DNA from: an uncultured Coriobacteriaceae bacterium
GTDB lineage: Bacteria > Actinomycetota > Coriobacteriia > Coriobacteriales > Atopobiaceae
Reading direction: 5' to 3'
DNA: 64,000 bases
NCBI GenBank assembly: GCA_902793465.1
Contig: CADBDT010000003.1
Span: 26,109-90,108 of the forward strand
The first letter of the stretch is position 1; every line of letters starts with the position of its first letter. Both the position numbers and the translations under genes were made by a program. The notes under the pieces are model-generated. The model saw only the letters and a list, made by a program, of their open reading frames with translations. It did not search any database and was not told where the DNA came from. This document shows positions 16,491-25,239 of this stretch, one piece after another.

Positions 16491-17183
16491 CTACTCTTTG
16501 CGCGGATCGATGGTCTTGGCGGGAGCATCCCACTGGCCGTAACGACCGGTGTTGGCCTTAATGGCCTCGTTGGCATCCTTGCCAGCCTTTACGTCTTCCA
16601 TAAACTTGCCGAGGTTAAGGAACTCGAAGCCGATAATCTCGTTGTTGTCGTTAAGAGCCAGCTGGGTGATGTAGCCCTGGGTGAGCTCGAGGTAGCGGGC
16701 GCCCTTGGCGGCGGTGCCGTAGGTGGTGCCTACCATGGAGCGCAGACCCTTGCCGAGGTCATCGAGGCCAGCGCCAATGGGCAGGCCGTCCTCGGAGAAC
16801 GCGGTCTGGGTGCGGCCGTAGACGATCTGGAGGAACAGCTCGCGTATGGCAACGTTAATGGCGTCGCACACGAGGTCGGTGTTCAGTGCCTCGAGGATGG
16901 TCTTCTTGGGAAGAATCTCGGCGGCCATAGCGGCGGAGTGGGTCATGCCCGAACAACCGATGGTCTCGACGAGGGCCTCCTCAATAATGCCCTTCTTTAC
17001 GTTAAGGCTCAGCTTGCAGCCGCCCTGCTGCGGGGCGCACCAGCCGATGCCGTGGGTGTAGCCCGAGATGTCCTCAAGCTGCTTTGCCTGTACCCAAGCG
17101 CCCTCCTCGGGAATGGGTGCAGGTCCGTGGTATGCACCCTTGGTTACGGGGCACATCTTCTCCACATCTGACGAATACTCCAT
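16491..17183 (-). CDS. NifU-like iron-sulphur cluster assembly scaffold protein
   Basis: The 230-residue protein is of the scaffold type that pairs with GGGtGRT proteins. Conserved cysteines stand in 'GWCAPQQGGCKL' (about 47-56), 'TIGCSGMTH' (about 74) and 'DLVCDAIN' (about 103), matching the NifU-N like cluster-binding pattern. The start at 17183 follows AGAGGAG; the longer frame crosses a promoter-like region. It should hold a transient Fe-S cluster; the partner gene follows after 22 bases and both end at the 15383 terminator. Confidence 0.82.
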   Translation of the reverse strand: MEYSSDVEKMCPVTKGAYHGPAPIPEEGAWVQAKQLEDISGYTHGIGWCAPQQGGCKLSLNVKKGIIEEALVETIGCSGMTHSAAMAAEILPKKTILEALNTDLVCDAINVAIRELFLQIVYGRTQTAFSEDGLPIGAGLDDLGKGLRSMVGTTYGTAAKGARYLELTQGYITQLALNDNNEIIGFEFLNLGKFMEDVKAGKDANEAIKANTGRYGQWDAPAKTIDPRKE

Positions 17184-17348
17184 GAAAGCTCCTCTCCACA
17201 AATCCTGTGGGGAGCCCCATAGCACCCCACCATTTGCACAGCTGAGATGATGATACGAGCTAAGGAAGACAAAAGCGACGGAAACATCCAACCAATCCGC
17301 AAGTGGGCGGATTTTTTCCCCGACGGAACGCTGGCCACCGGAATATGA

Positions 17349-17380
17349 ACTATCAAGAGGGGTGCCCCCCTTGATAGGTC
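17349..17380. repeat. Family A palindromic repeat, monomer
   Basis: A hairpin with arms CTATCAAGAGGGG and CCCCCTTGATAG. It lies in the divergent promoter space between the scaffold gene and the YdcF-like gene, not behind a gene, so termination cannot be its only explanation here. Confidence 0.8.
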
Positions 17381-17423
17381 CGCTATGATGGCATCTGTCT
17401 GATCAACGGATTTGAAGGAAACG

Positions 17424-18173
17424 ATGATAGAACCTATGGCGCTGGTGCTTGCCGCTGCGGGGGTGGCGAGCGCGGCATATGGCGCGAGCCGTGCTTTGTG
17501 TGGTGTGGTGAGGCGTTTCTATTGTATCTGGTTTGTGCTGGCCGTCGTGCTCGTGCTTCCCTCCCTGCTTATGGCTGCGGGGCTATGGGAGACTGTTCCG
17601 CTTGGCCTGCGTTGGGCGGCTGAGCTCATGCTCGGGCTGCTGCTTGTATACGAGTGCGTGCTCTGCGCACTGGTGTGGCGCCACGCACACGATACGGCCC
17701 CGCAAGACCTTGACTGGATTTTGGTGCTGGGCGCACGGGTGGAGGACGGAGTGCCTGGCCGCACCTTTGCGCGTCGGCTCGATGCTGCGCATGCCTACCT
17801 TGTTGCGAATCCGCGCACGCGCTGCGTGGTTTGCGGTGGGCAGGGGAGCGACGAGACGGTGAGTGAGGCTCGCGCTGGCACCGACTATCTTCTTGCGCGC
17901 GGCATAGACGGCGGTCGCGTTCTATTGGAGGACAAGTCGCGCAGTACCACACAGAACCTTGGCAACGCTGCGGAGTTTGTTGAGGCAAAAGGCGAGACCG
18001 TGGGCGTGGTTACGAGCAACTATCACGTGGCCCGCTCGCTTGCCATCGCCCGCAAGGCTGGGATGCGGCATGTGTATGGCATTGCGGTAAAGAGCGCCGA
18101 ACCCCTTCCTCTTAACGATATGGTTCGCGAGTCGTTTGCCTGGGCAAAGGACGTGCTTGCAGGCAATGCGTGA
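17424..18173 (+). CDS. YdcF-like membrane protein (DUF218)
   Basis: The 249-residue protein starts at the ATG at 17424, closely behind GAAGGAA. Three hydrophobic stretches (about 1-20, 34-56, 64-88) precede a DUF218 domain (about 95-235) with 'WILVLGARVEDGVPG', 'CGGQGSDE', 'EDKSRSTTQN' and 'VTSNYHVARS'. DUF218 proteins include SanA and YdcF and are linked to envelope integrity; the chemistry is unclear. A family A dimer begins in its stop codon region. Confidence 0.85.
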   Translation: MIEPMALVLAAAGVASAAYGASRALCGVVRRFYCIWFVLAVVLVLPSLLMAAGLWETVPLGLRWAAELMLGLLLVYECVLCALVWRHAHDTAPQDLDWILVLGARVEDGVPGRTFARRLDAAHAYLVANPRTRCVVCGGQGSDETVSEARAGTDYLLARGIDGGRVLLEDKSRSTTQNLGNAAEFVEAKGETVGVVTSNYHVARSLAIARKAGMRHVYGIAVKSAEPLPLNDMVRESFAWAKDVLAGNA

Positions 18174-18239
18174 CCTATCAAGGGGGAGTACCCCTCTTGA
18201 TGGGTACCAATCAAGAGGGGTACTCCCCCTTGATAGGTC
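18172..18239. repeat. Family A palindromic repeat, inverted dimer joined at GGTACC
   Basis: 68 bases, same size and layout as the copy at 2056: GGGGGAGTACCCCTC, then GGTACC, then the reverse complement. It starts in the last codon of the YdcF-like gene and separates it from the MFS gene. Confidence 0.9.
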
Positions 18240-18352
18240 GGCCCTTAGGCATAACGTATATTCATAACCGCTTATAAGCAATTGAGATTAGATATGCTGG
18301 CCATGCGGTTGCATAATAGATGCAAGAGCAATTTGCAAAGGGATGTGACGGC

Positions 18353-19591
18353 ATGAAGATTTCTGGAAAACACCTGCTGGTACTAATTTCGATGTGCGGC
18401 CTGTTGGCTTCGGGCGTTGGCTTGGTAACCAACGTGAGTGGCCTTTTTTTCTCTCCCATTGCGGAGGACTTTGGGATCGCGCGTGGCTCTGCAAGCCTCA
18501 TGCTTACCATAAGCAACTTGTCGTTTGCGGTGGGAGGCCTGCTGTGCCCGCGACTTATGAACGAAAAGGCGCTCAAGCCTCTGCTATTGGGCGCGACGGC
18601 GGCGCTTGCGGCAAGCACCGCGGCGCTGAGCCTCTGCTCCGACATCCTGCCAATGTATATTCTCTGCGTGGTTCGCGGTCTTGCAGCCGGCTGCGTGGGC
18701 TTCGTGTTTGCGACTTCGGTGCTTAACAAGTGGTTTGTAACGAACATCGGCCTTGCCACGAGTATTGCCATGGGCTGCTCGGGCATCGCGGGCGCGGTAT
18801 TTTCGCCCCTCATAAGCGGCGTTATTGGCTCGTCGGGATGGCGCATGGGTTTTGTGGCCGTGGCCGTCCTTACCATTGCACTCAACCTTCCCGCCATCCT
18901 GTTCCTTCCGTCCATCGATCCTCGAACCAAGGGACTTCTTGCCTTGGGAGCGACGCCAGAGCACGAGCACGAGTCTGCGGGCGAGCAGGCGACGGTCTCC
19001 TCGCAGGAGAAGGCAGAGCCTATACGACCCGTCGTCTATGCGGCCGTTGTGGTGTTTGCGCTCCTGGCGTCTGCGCTCACGGCTCTCCCACAGCACTTTC
19101 CTGGCATGGCGGAATGGCATGCGCTGGATGCAGCCGTTGGTGCAACCATGCTCTCCATATGCATGGTGGCAAATACTGCCGGCAAGGTGGTGCTCGGCGT
19201 GCTCATAGATCGCTTTGGTGCACGGGCCTCTTTGCTCCTGTATACGGCGTTGGTTGGCGCGGGTTTGTTGCTCCTCATGTTTGTTCCTGTTCCCAACGCC
19301 ATGCTGGTGGCAGCCGGGCTCTATGGCACGTGCTACGCAATAGCGGCTGTAGGAAACACCATGGTTACCCGCGACGCGTTTGGCCTTGCGAACTACGGAA
19401 AGACGTATCCTGTAATGAGCCTGGTTGGCAACGTGGGCAACGCGGTCTTTTCGTCGGCAGTGGGCTTTATGTACGACTTTACGGGCGGCTATACCCTTAC
19501 GACGACCGTCTTTGGCGCAATGGCGGTGGGGCTCGCCGCAATCGTTGTGTTTGTTTACGCGCAGAGGCAGGGACAAAGGCAGGCGGCTTAG
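18353..19591 (+). CDS. MFS transporter
   Basis: The 412-residue protein has about twelve hydrophobic segments, with a charged central loop near residues 200-225 and an MFS-like 'GVLIDRFGARAS' loop in the second half. It resembles the oxalate/formate antiporter-like (OFA) branch of the major facilitator superfamily. The substrate cannot be told. The start at 18353 has AAAGGG ten bases upstream; an ATG 11 codons earlier is possible. It is not in an operon. Confidence 0.85.
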   Translation: MKISGKHLLVLISMCGLLASGVGLVTNVSGLFFSPIAEDFGIARGSASLMLTISNLSFAVGGLLCPRLMNEKALKPLLLGATAALAASTAALSLCSDILPMYILCVVRGLAAGCVGFVFATSVLNKWFVTNIGLATSIAMGCSGIAGAVFSPLISGVIGSSGWRMGFVAVAVLTIALNLPAILFLPSIDPRTKGLLALGATPEHEHESAGEQATVSSQEKAEPIRPVVYAAVVVFALLASALTALPQHFPGMAEWHALDAAVGATMLSICMVANTAGKVVLGVLIDRFGARASLLLYTALVGAGLLLLMFVPVPNAMLVAAGLYGTCYAIAAVGNTMVTRDAFGLANYGKTYPVMSLVGNVGNAVFSSAVGFMYDFTGGYTLTTTVFGAMAVGLAAIVVFVYAQRQGQRQAA

Positions 19592-19751
19592 GGAAACGAT
19601 GACTAATTCATTGCGGCGCATCGTGCCCCAGAAGACGCCTGGAGGGATGCGGCAATCCTTGAAATACGTCCAGTATTCCTGCGGATTCCCGCATATCCCC
19701 AGCCGCCTCCTGAAACCCGATGCGCTCGCAAGCAATTAATCATCGTTTCCC
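19591..19751. repeat. Long imperfect palindrome of 161 bases
   Basis: The ends GGGAAACGATGACTAATTCA and TTAATCATCGTTTCCC pair, continue through CGCATCG/CGATGCG and pair again further inside (about 70 percent). The whole can fold as one long stem with bulges. It may be a MITE-like insertion or a structured RNA. It follows the MFS stop directly. Confidence 0.6.
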
Positions 19752-19795
19752 TGGGGAAACGCTTTGCGCAGGGTTGTTTGGCTGATAAAGGAGCT

Positions 19796-19834
19796 GTGCC
19801 GCTAGGGGAAGATTCCTTAGCGGCACCTTGTTTT
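19796..19834 (+). terminator. Rho-independent terminator
   Basis: GTGCCGCTAGGG pairs with CCTTAGCGGCAC and is followed by CTTGTTTT on the plus strand. It fits the end of the MFS transcript; the convergent esterase stop lies at 19862. Confidence 0.75.
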
Positions 19835-19861
19835 CGTACGGCTTGTGGCCGGCAACCTCGC

Positions 19862-20620
19862 TCATGCCTGATGGCACTGTTTGCGAATAAACTCTCGCAC
19901 GGCAGCGCATGCCTCGTCCAAACGCCCGTGATACCCGTGGTCGTCCCCTTCCAGGAGCACAAGCTCGGCGTTCTTGTATTGCTTCGCGGCGTTGATGGAG
20001 TACTGTACGGGTACCGCCGCATCGGCAGTGCCATGCACGAGCAGCACCGGGCCATCGTAGGCGTCTATGGCCTCGTTTACATGTATATGCTGCGCAATGC
20101 GAAAGTAGTCGCCGCAGAACACCGACCTGTTATCGAAGGCCAGTATGTCGGGGATGTTTTTGGGATCAAAGGCGTGGCCAAACAAGCTGCCCGTGCGCGC
20201 GGCGTCAACAATAACGATGGCTGGCGAGAGTGGCAATATGGCCTTGAACGCCTGGGGCCTAAGCGCCGCAACAAGCATGGTGAGCAGACCGCCTTGGCTA
20301 TGCCCGCAGAGATAGAGGTCCGTAACAAAATCGAGAGTCTTTGCATAGTTCACCACGTCGAGCATGTTGTTTATCCACTTGAGTAGCGTGTGCTTGGCAA
20401 AGGTACCGCCGCTCTGACCATGGCCGTACAGCTCGGTTCGCAGCGTGGCAATGCCCTCGGCACGCATGGCGGCAGCCACGGCTTTGATGTGGTTTTCCTC
20501 CATGTGACCGGTAAGTCCGTGCTGCACAATGCACAGGGGGCACTGCTCAACGGATTCGTTGGGCAGCTCTAGCTTCGCATGTATGCCAATGCCGTCGCTG
20601 TCGATAAAGAACTCTTGCAT
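19862..20620 (-). CDS. Alpha/beta hydrolase, cinnamoyl-esterase-like
   Basis: The 252-residue protein has the alpha/beta hydrolase marks: 'VQHGLTGHMEEN' oxyanion region, nucleophile elbow GHSQGG (about residues 106-111), the acid near 'VHGTADAAVP' and the late His in 'GDDHGYHGRLDEA'. It resembles gut-bacterial feruloyl/cinnamoyl esterases and short-chain esterases. No signal peptide, so cytosolic. GGAGG lies four bases before the ATG. The substrate is inferred only by resemblance. Confidence 0.82.
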   Translation of the reverse strand: MQEFFIDSDGIGIHAKLELPNESVEQCPLCIVQHGLTGHMEENHIKAVAAAMRAEGIATLRTELYGHGQSGGTFAKHTLLKWINNMLDVVNYAKTLDFVTDLYLCGHSQGGLLTMLVAALRPQAFKAILPLSPAIVIVDAARTGSLFGHAFDPKNIPDILAFDNRSVFCGDYFRIAQHIHVNEAIDAYDGPVLLVHGTADAAVPVQYSINAAKQYKNAELVLLEGDDHGYHGRLDEACAAVREFIRKQCHQA

Positions 20621-20697
20621 GTTTGCCTCCGAGCTGCTTCGATTGCGTTAACTTCTGCTTCCGATGGTACACGACGGGAGGCATACTCGGCAGCTGT

Positions 20698-20800
20698 CCT
20701 GACCCTAAACAATGGTCAAAACCAAAAGCGCCATGGGCAAGCGCCGTGCTCAAACAGTCCTCGTTCCTGCGGAACTGCGCGCGTGCGTGGAAGTCGCCAG
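20698..20800. repeat. Partial MITE-like element (family E)
   Basis: Left end only: it shares the run GCGCCATGGGCAAGCGCCGT and the following AACAGTCCTCGTT with the fuller copies at 25229 and 28880, and its outer end CCTAAACAATGGTCAAAACC matches their inverted end. The right arm is missing or replaced by the 73-base array that follows. Confidence 0.7.
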
Positions 20801-20826
20801 CGGGGAAGGGGGTGGCTTCTCGGTTC

Positions 20827-21107
20827 CAAGTGCGCGTCTTTGCATGTGGTGTGGTTGTCTATACGCATCCGCGTGCATTTCGCTTGCATCCGGCTGCCCA
20901 AATGCACGTATCTGCGTGTAGTGCCGGTCGTTACTGCGCATAGACGTGCATTTCGGGGGAATTCGGCCACCCAGATGCACGTCCTTGCGTGCAGTGCCGA
21001 CCAACTACACGCAGCAACGTGCATTTCGTTTGCATCCGGCTGTTCAGATGCACGCGGGTGCGTGTAGTATGGGTCGTCTCTACGTAGCAACGTGCATTTA
21101 GCAAGGA
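20827..21107. repeat. Array A of a 73-base double-hairpin repeat (about 3.9 units)
   Basis: The marker ATGCAC recurs at 20902, 20975 and 21048, exactly 73 bases apart, with a more degenerate first unit from 20827. Each unit holds AAATGCACG-N4-TGCGTGTAGT and, about seven bases on, the reverse complement ACTACACGCA-N4-CGTGCATTT, then a variable stretch of about 20 bases. Consecutive units therefore fold into alternating short hairpins. Matching arrays lie at 38739 and 57656. Confidence 0.9.
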
Positions 21108-21110
21108 CGT

Positions 21111-21172
21111 GATGAACGGGGTCGGGTCCGGTGTTCATGCAAGCGTGAACACCGGACCCGACCCCGTTCATC
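21111..21172 (-). terminator. Perfect palindrome at the end of the DUF3737 gene
   Basis: A 62-base inverted repeat with arms GATGAACGGGGTCGGGTCCG and complement lies 20 bases behind the DUF3737 stop. It lacks a U-run on the minus side, so a terminator role is likely but not certain; a repeat element of the family B kind is the alternative. Confidence 0.65.
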
Positions 21173-21191
21173 CATCAACTAGGTGAAGGAA

Positions 21192-22163
21192 CTACGCAGT
21201 GGCTGCGAGTCGCCCGACGTGCTGTGCGCGGTGCGCGTCGTTTCCGCTGCCGCGAAAGTTGCGGGACCTGCATACGCACATATGCGAATGGCGGGACTTC
21301 TGTGCGGCACTTGTCTGCTGTTCGCCCACCACTATTTGGGCACCGCAGCCATAGATGGTATCGTTTACTATCTCTCCAACGCTCTGTACCTCAATTCGCC
21401 CAGACCTGGGGTCGCGTATCGAGTCCACATGGCTGCGAACGGTGGCGTTTACGTCCGAGCCCTCGAAGGCAAGATCGCAGCCGACCATCTGGCAGTCAAT
21501 GAGGGTGAGGTTGCGGCACCTTACCAGGGGCTGCGTGCCCTCAATGCGGCAGTTAACGAGCGTAAGGCCGTCGCTGTACCAGCCAAGGTACTCTCCCTTA
21601 AGTGTCGCGTTTCTTACCGTTACGTTTTTGGCATGCCAGAACGCATCTTTGGTGTTAAAGGTGCCACCCTCAATGTGCAGGTTCTCCACGTACTGGAACG
21701 AATATTTACCACTAAAGTCGCAGTTCTCCAGACGAAGGTCACGCGCATGCATAAAGGCGTATTCGCCGGAGATGGAGCTGTTGTACAACCTTACGTCGCT
21801 ACACGACCACCCGAACTCCTCCGAGACGATCTTTGTGTCGCGAACACACACGTTTTCGCACTCGCGCAGCGCCTTTATGCCAAAGAGCCTGCTGCGAACA
21901 ATGCTCACATCGCTCGTATACCACAGGGCGGCGCGACAAGTATCGGCAAACAGCGAGTCGGTAAGAGTTACGCCACTCGTGTGCCACAGCGGGTAGCGAA
22001 GCTCGAAGTCCGTGTTGTTCGCCTTAATGTTGCGGCACTCCTTAAGAGCGGACTCACCATCGGCCGGCCCCGCAAAGCGCACGTGATCCAGCGTAGCGTT
22101 TGTAAGTCCGTAGAGGGCGCGTTCCTCGTCGAAGGATCTGTTGCTCAAGTTAATGCTAGACAT
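21192..22163 (-). CDS. DUF3737 family protein, right-handed beta-helix-like
   Basis: The 323-residue protein fits DUF3737: the N-terminal 'FDEERALYG' and 'DGESALKEC' are family marks. The rest consists of many regularly spaced 'xLxNCxF/xVxDTxI' rungs, the pattern of a parallel beta-helix as in pentapeptide and pectate-lyase folds. The function is unknown. It overlaps the small upstream gene by eight bases (22156-22163), so the two are translated together. GGAG precedes its ATG. The last about 30 residues are basic and poorly conserved-looking. Confidence 0.8.
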   Translation of the reverse strand: MSSINLSNRSFDEERALYGLTNATLDHVRFAGPADGESALKECRNIKANNTDFELRYPLWHTSGVTLTDSLFADTCRAALWYTSDVSIVRSRLFGIKALRECENVCVRDTKIVSEEFGWSCSDVRLYNSSISGEYAFMHARDLRLENCDFSGKYSFQYVENLHIEGGTFNTKDAFWHAKNVTVRNATLKGEYLGWYSDGLTLVNCRIEGTQPLVRCRNLTLIDCQMVGCDLAFEGSDVNATVRSHVDSIRDPRSGRIEVQSVGEIVNDTIYGCGAQIVVGEQQTSAAQKSRHSHMCVCRSRNFRGSGNDAHRAQHVGRLAATA

Positions 22164-22371
22164 GTTGAATCTCCACCTCTCGAATAAGCCAGTCGCATAC
22201 GTCTATGGGTCGCTGTGCCTTATGCATTGCGTCAACAAGATTGCAACGATGTGCCCTAAGCATGCGAACGCAGTCCTCGGTGTTTCCCAATGCAAGACTC
22301 TGCTCGCATCGCTCGATGAGCTCTGCGTTACATCCTGCCTCTGCAAGGTCGCGGGCGCTTATATGTCCCAT
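22156..22371 (-). CDS. Small protein encoded in front of DUF3737 protein
   Basis: The 71-residue protein starts at the ATG at 22371, with AAAGGAG before it. It is helical-looking with two cysteines ('AGCNAELIERCE', then 'HRCNLVDAMHKAQRP'). The overlap with the DUF3737 start implies a shared task. No named family is recognised. Confidence 0.65.
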   Translation of the reverse strand: MGHISARDLAEAGCNAELIERCEQSLALGNTEDCVRMLRAHRCNLVDAMHKAQRPIDVCDWLIREVEIQHV

Positions 22372-22609
22372 TGCCACTCCTTTGTTTGCGACTCGCAACT
22401 CAGTTGTTTTTTCCTTACTTGTTTAGAGTAAGGCGAGTGACTATAAATAACAAATGCTTATTGTAGATGTATAGACATAAATAGTAGGCATGGATACGTT
22501 CGTCCGAAAATTATCAAAATGAACACTATATCGTTCGCCGGAGTGAGCCAACGCGGCCACATCTAGGTCTATACTATTTGTTTAAGGTACCTAGAACTCG
22601 GAGGACAAA

Positions 22610-23638
22610 ATGTCGTTTTGCATGAAGTGCGGATCAAAGCTGGACCAAGGCACCGAGGTGTGCCCGTATTGTGGTGCAAGGCAGGCACAGGTGCGAGGGC
22701 AGGGACAGGGGCCGGCACAGGTGCCTGGTGGTGGCAAGGCTCCCCAGGACCCACAGGCGTCGTCGGAAAAGCGTACACGAATAATCCTTGTGGCCATTGC
22801 CATAGCGATGGTCTTTGTGTTGGCCGTTCTAATAGTAATGGGAGCTACAGGTGGTGGCGCAGCGAATACAGCTCCCGCTCGGTTAGGCGGCAGCGCCCGA
22901 GTCGAGGAGACCAAGACAAGCGACGCCACTGCCGAGCAGGCAAAGAAGGAGGCCGAAGCCGCAGAGCAGGCAAAGAAGGAGGCTGAGGCCGCGGAGCAGG
23001 CAAAGAGGGAGACCGAGCAGGCAAAGAAGGAGGCTGAGGCCGCGGAGCAGGCAAAGAGGGAGACCGAGCAGGCCAAGAAGGAGGCAGAGCAGGCCAAGAA
23101 GGAGGCGGAAGCCGCTGCGGCAGCAAAGAAGGAGGCGGAGGCCGCTGCTGCTGCCAGGACTTCTGAAGCGAGGGCTATCGCAGATGCATTCACGGACGTG
23201 CTCGACCGCGTGGGTCCCACCTTTCCCAGGTCTGACTGGCCAGATTCAAGTCAGCTGGAGTACAAGTACTTCCTTGCCGAGCTAAATGGCGATGACGTAC
23301 CAGAGCTCGTTGTTAGCCTGTCAACGAACCCGTCGGACGAGTATTACTACTTCTTTGTGTATGATCCGAGCACGAAGACTGCCAATCTTGTGCCAAGCGA
23401 GGGAGTGCGCAACTATCACTTACGCGAGACGTGGGCTTACGACCCCAATGGCCGTGCCCTTGTTTTCGCAGGCACGTATGGTGGCCAGGTGATCTTCCGA
23501 AAACTCTACATTGCAGGCAACCAACTTATAAGCGAAGACGCGGACGAAGCTACTGCGCGGGACTTTGAGCAATTGGCAGACATTGCTGCGTACGACATAA
23601 GCGACCGTTCTGCCATCGACAGTCTGGCTGGCATATAG
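22610..23638 (+). CDS. Zinc-ribbon membrane protein with Lys/Glu coiled-coil repeats
   Basis: The 342-residue protein has GGAGG before its ATG. It starts with a zinc ribbon (CMKC at 4-7, CPYC at 19-22), then a Gly/Gln linker, one membrane helix (about 58-80), an array of 'AEQAKKEAEA/AEQAKRET' repeats (about 102-190) that predicts a long stable helix, and a C-terminal alpha/beta domain (about 200-342) with 'FLAELNGDDVPELVV', which resembles calcium-binding or YARHG-type extracellular modules. The repeat stretch makes length variation between strains likely. Function unknown. Confidence 0.72.
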   Translation: MSFCMKCGSKLDQGTEVCPYCGARQAQVRGQGQGPAQVPGGGKAPQDPQASSEKRTRIILVAIAIAMVFVLAVLIVMGATGGGAANTAPARLGGSARVEETKTSDATAEQAKKEAEAAEQAKKEAEAAEQAKRETEQAKKEAEAAEQAKRETEQAKKEAEQAKKEAEAAAAAKKEAEAAAAARTSEARAIADAFTDVLDRVGPTFPRSDWPDSSQLEYKYFLAELNGDDVPELVVSLSTNPSDEYYYFFVYDPSTKTANLVPSEGVRNYHLRETWAYDPNGRALVFAGTYGGQVIFRKLYIAGNQLISEDADEATARDFEQLADIAAYDISDRSAIDSLAGI

Positions 23639-23749
23639 CGGCGGGCAAGACGACCGTCCCAAAACGCGGCGCCCTTAGCCTTTTGGTCTGGCCAAGCATT
23701 CGTCGTGATAGAATCGAGTGAACAAAAAGCCTGATTGAAGGAGGCCAGT

Positions 23750-24322
23750 ATGGCTGACGTGCGCGTTGCATTGTTTCTTGCTCCCGGATGCGAGGAGATC
23801 GAGGCCCTTACCGTTGCCGACATCCTGTTTCGTGCCGGCATTGCCTGCGACACCATCTCGGTGGCAGAGGGTCGCGAGGTAACTTCGTCGCATGAGGTAA
23901 CCATTGTGGCAAAGAAGTGCATAGACGACGTGGACCTTATGGAATACGACATGCTGGTGCTCCCCGGCGGCCTTCCCGGCACCCCCAACCTGCACGCCAA
24001 CACAAAGCTCGTAGCCGCGTTGCACGCGTTTGCGGAGCAGGGCAAGCCTCTTTCGGCCATCTGTGCGGCTCCTTCCATTTTTGCCAAGGAGGGATTGCTA
24101 AAGGGCGTGCGTGCCACAAGCAACCCGGGATTCCAGGACGTGTTGGCGCAAAATGGCGCCAAGCTGGTTGCAGACGAACCCGTGGTGGTGGACGGTATCT
24201 TTACCACCAGTCAGGGCATGGGCACCGCCATCGACTTTAGCCTGGAAATCGTTCGCCGCTTCCAGGGCGATGCCGCAGTTGAGGACATGAAGCCCAAGAT
24301 TGTGTACTGGGACAAGAATTAG
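23750..24322 (+). CDS. DJ-1/PfpI family protein
   Basis: The 190-residue protein has the DJ-1 pattern: 'FLAPGCEEIEAL' with the conserved Glu, 'LVLPGGLPG', and the nucleophile cysteine in 'AICAAPS' (about C104). Family members act as protein/nucleotide deglycases, chaperones or oxidative stress sensors; the exact activity is not fixed by sequence. AGGAGG lies before the ATG at 23750. The exporter gene begins in its stop codon. Confidence 0.9.
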   Translation: MADVRVALFLAPGCEEIEALTVADILFRAGIACDTISVAEGREVTSSHEVTIVAKKCIDDVDLMEYDMLVLPGGLPGTPNLHANTKLVAALHAFAEQGKPLSAICAAPSIFAKEGLLKGVRATSNPGFQDVLAQNGAKLVADEPVVVDGIFTTSQGMGTAIDFSLEIVRRFQGDAAVEDMKPKIVYWDKN

Positions 24323-25239
24323 TGGCACGCGCTGCGATGTGTGCGCGCCGCACCCCTCCATACAAACCCATGCTCGTTGCTGCCGCCCTTTTGTGGGGCG
24401 GCTCGTTTGTGGTACTCAAGGACACGCTCGACGTAATTGCGCCCTCGTGGCTCATGGGCATACGGTTTCTGTTGGCGGGCATTATTATGTGCCTCGTGTT
24501 CTTGCCGAGCCTGCGGGCCTCGCTCGACAAGGGCCATGTGCTGGCTGCCGTGGCGCTGGGCGTTACGGGCGGTATGGGTTACCTCGTCCAGAACCTTGGC
24601 CTCGTGGACACAACGCCCGGTCACAATGCCTTTCTAACGTCTGTCTACTGCGTTATGGTGCCCTTTATGCATTGGGCCGTAACGCGCGTGCGGCCCACGT
24701 TGGCAAACGTAGCTGCGGCACTTATTGCCGTTGCGGGCATCGGGGCCCTTTCGCTTGGAGGAGAGACCTTTTTTGCCCTCAGGTGGGGTGACTGGATGAC
24801 GCTGTTCGCCGCTTTTTGGTACGCCGTGCAAATCGAGATTATGGTTGCTGTGGCACCTGGGCGCGACATAATTGCAATCACGTCCATCGAGTTTTTGGTA
24901 ATGGGCGCGCTGTGCCTGGGCTACGGAGCCGTTATGGAGCCGGCGCCTACTCCATCGGTGTTTGCAAGCGTGGAATTCTGGCTGGCCATGGGCTATTTGG
25001 TGCTTTTGGCCTCATGCGTGTGCACGGTGTTCCAAAACGTGGGTCAGGCGCACGTCCCGCCTGCCCAGGCATCGCTGCTGCTTTCTCTGGAAAGCGTATT
25101 TGGCGTTATGTTTAGCGTGCTGTTCTACGGTGAGCCGCTTACGATGCAGCTCGTGCTGGGCTTCTCGCTGGTCTTTGGAGCCGTCCTTTTGTCGGAGCTG
25201 GCGCCAACGCGAGGGGCGTCCCGGAATGCCTGCCCCTAA
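24322..25239 (+). CDS. EamA-type DMT transporter
   Basis: The 305-residue protein has ten hydrophobic segments in two EamA halves, with 'LLWGGSFVVLKDTLD' near the start and 'ESVFGVMFSVLFYGEPLT' in the second half, both typical of drug/metabolite exporters. The GTG at 24322 overlaps the DJ-1 gene's TAG by one base, so they form a coupled pair; an ATG five codons later is possible. Substrate unknown. Confidence 0.85.
   Translation: MARAAMCARRTPPYKPMLVAAALLWGGSFVVLKDTLDVIAPSWLMGIRFLLAGIIMCLVFLPSLRASLDKGHVLAAVALGVTGGMGYLVQNLGLVDTTPGHNAFLTSVYCVMVPFMHWAVTRVRPTLANVAAALIAVAGIGALSLGGETFFALRWGDWMTLFAAFWYAVQIEIMVAVAPGRDIIAITSIEFLVMGALCLGYGAVMEPAPTPSVFASVEFWLAMGYLVLLASCVCTVFQNVGQAHVPPAQASLLLSLESVFGVMFSVLFYGEPLTMQLVLGFSLVFGAVLLSELAPTRGASRNACP

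Noticed and set aside
15326..16561. A 411-residue protein on the plus strand
   Set aside because: It lies antisense to the GGGtGRT gene, whose protein matches a known family; the long open frame is a side effect of base composition.
20712..20943. Small proteins over the MITE fragment and array A
   Set aside because: Similar open frames appear in other frames of the other copies, with no conserved reading frame.
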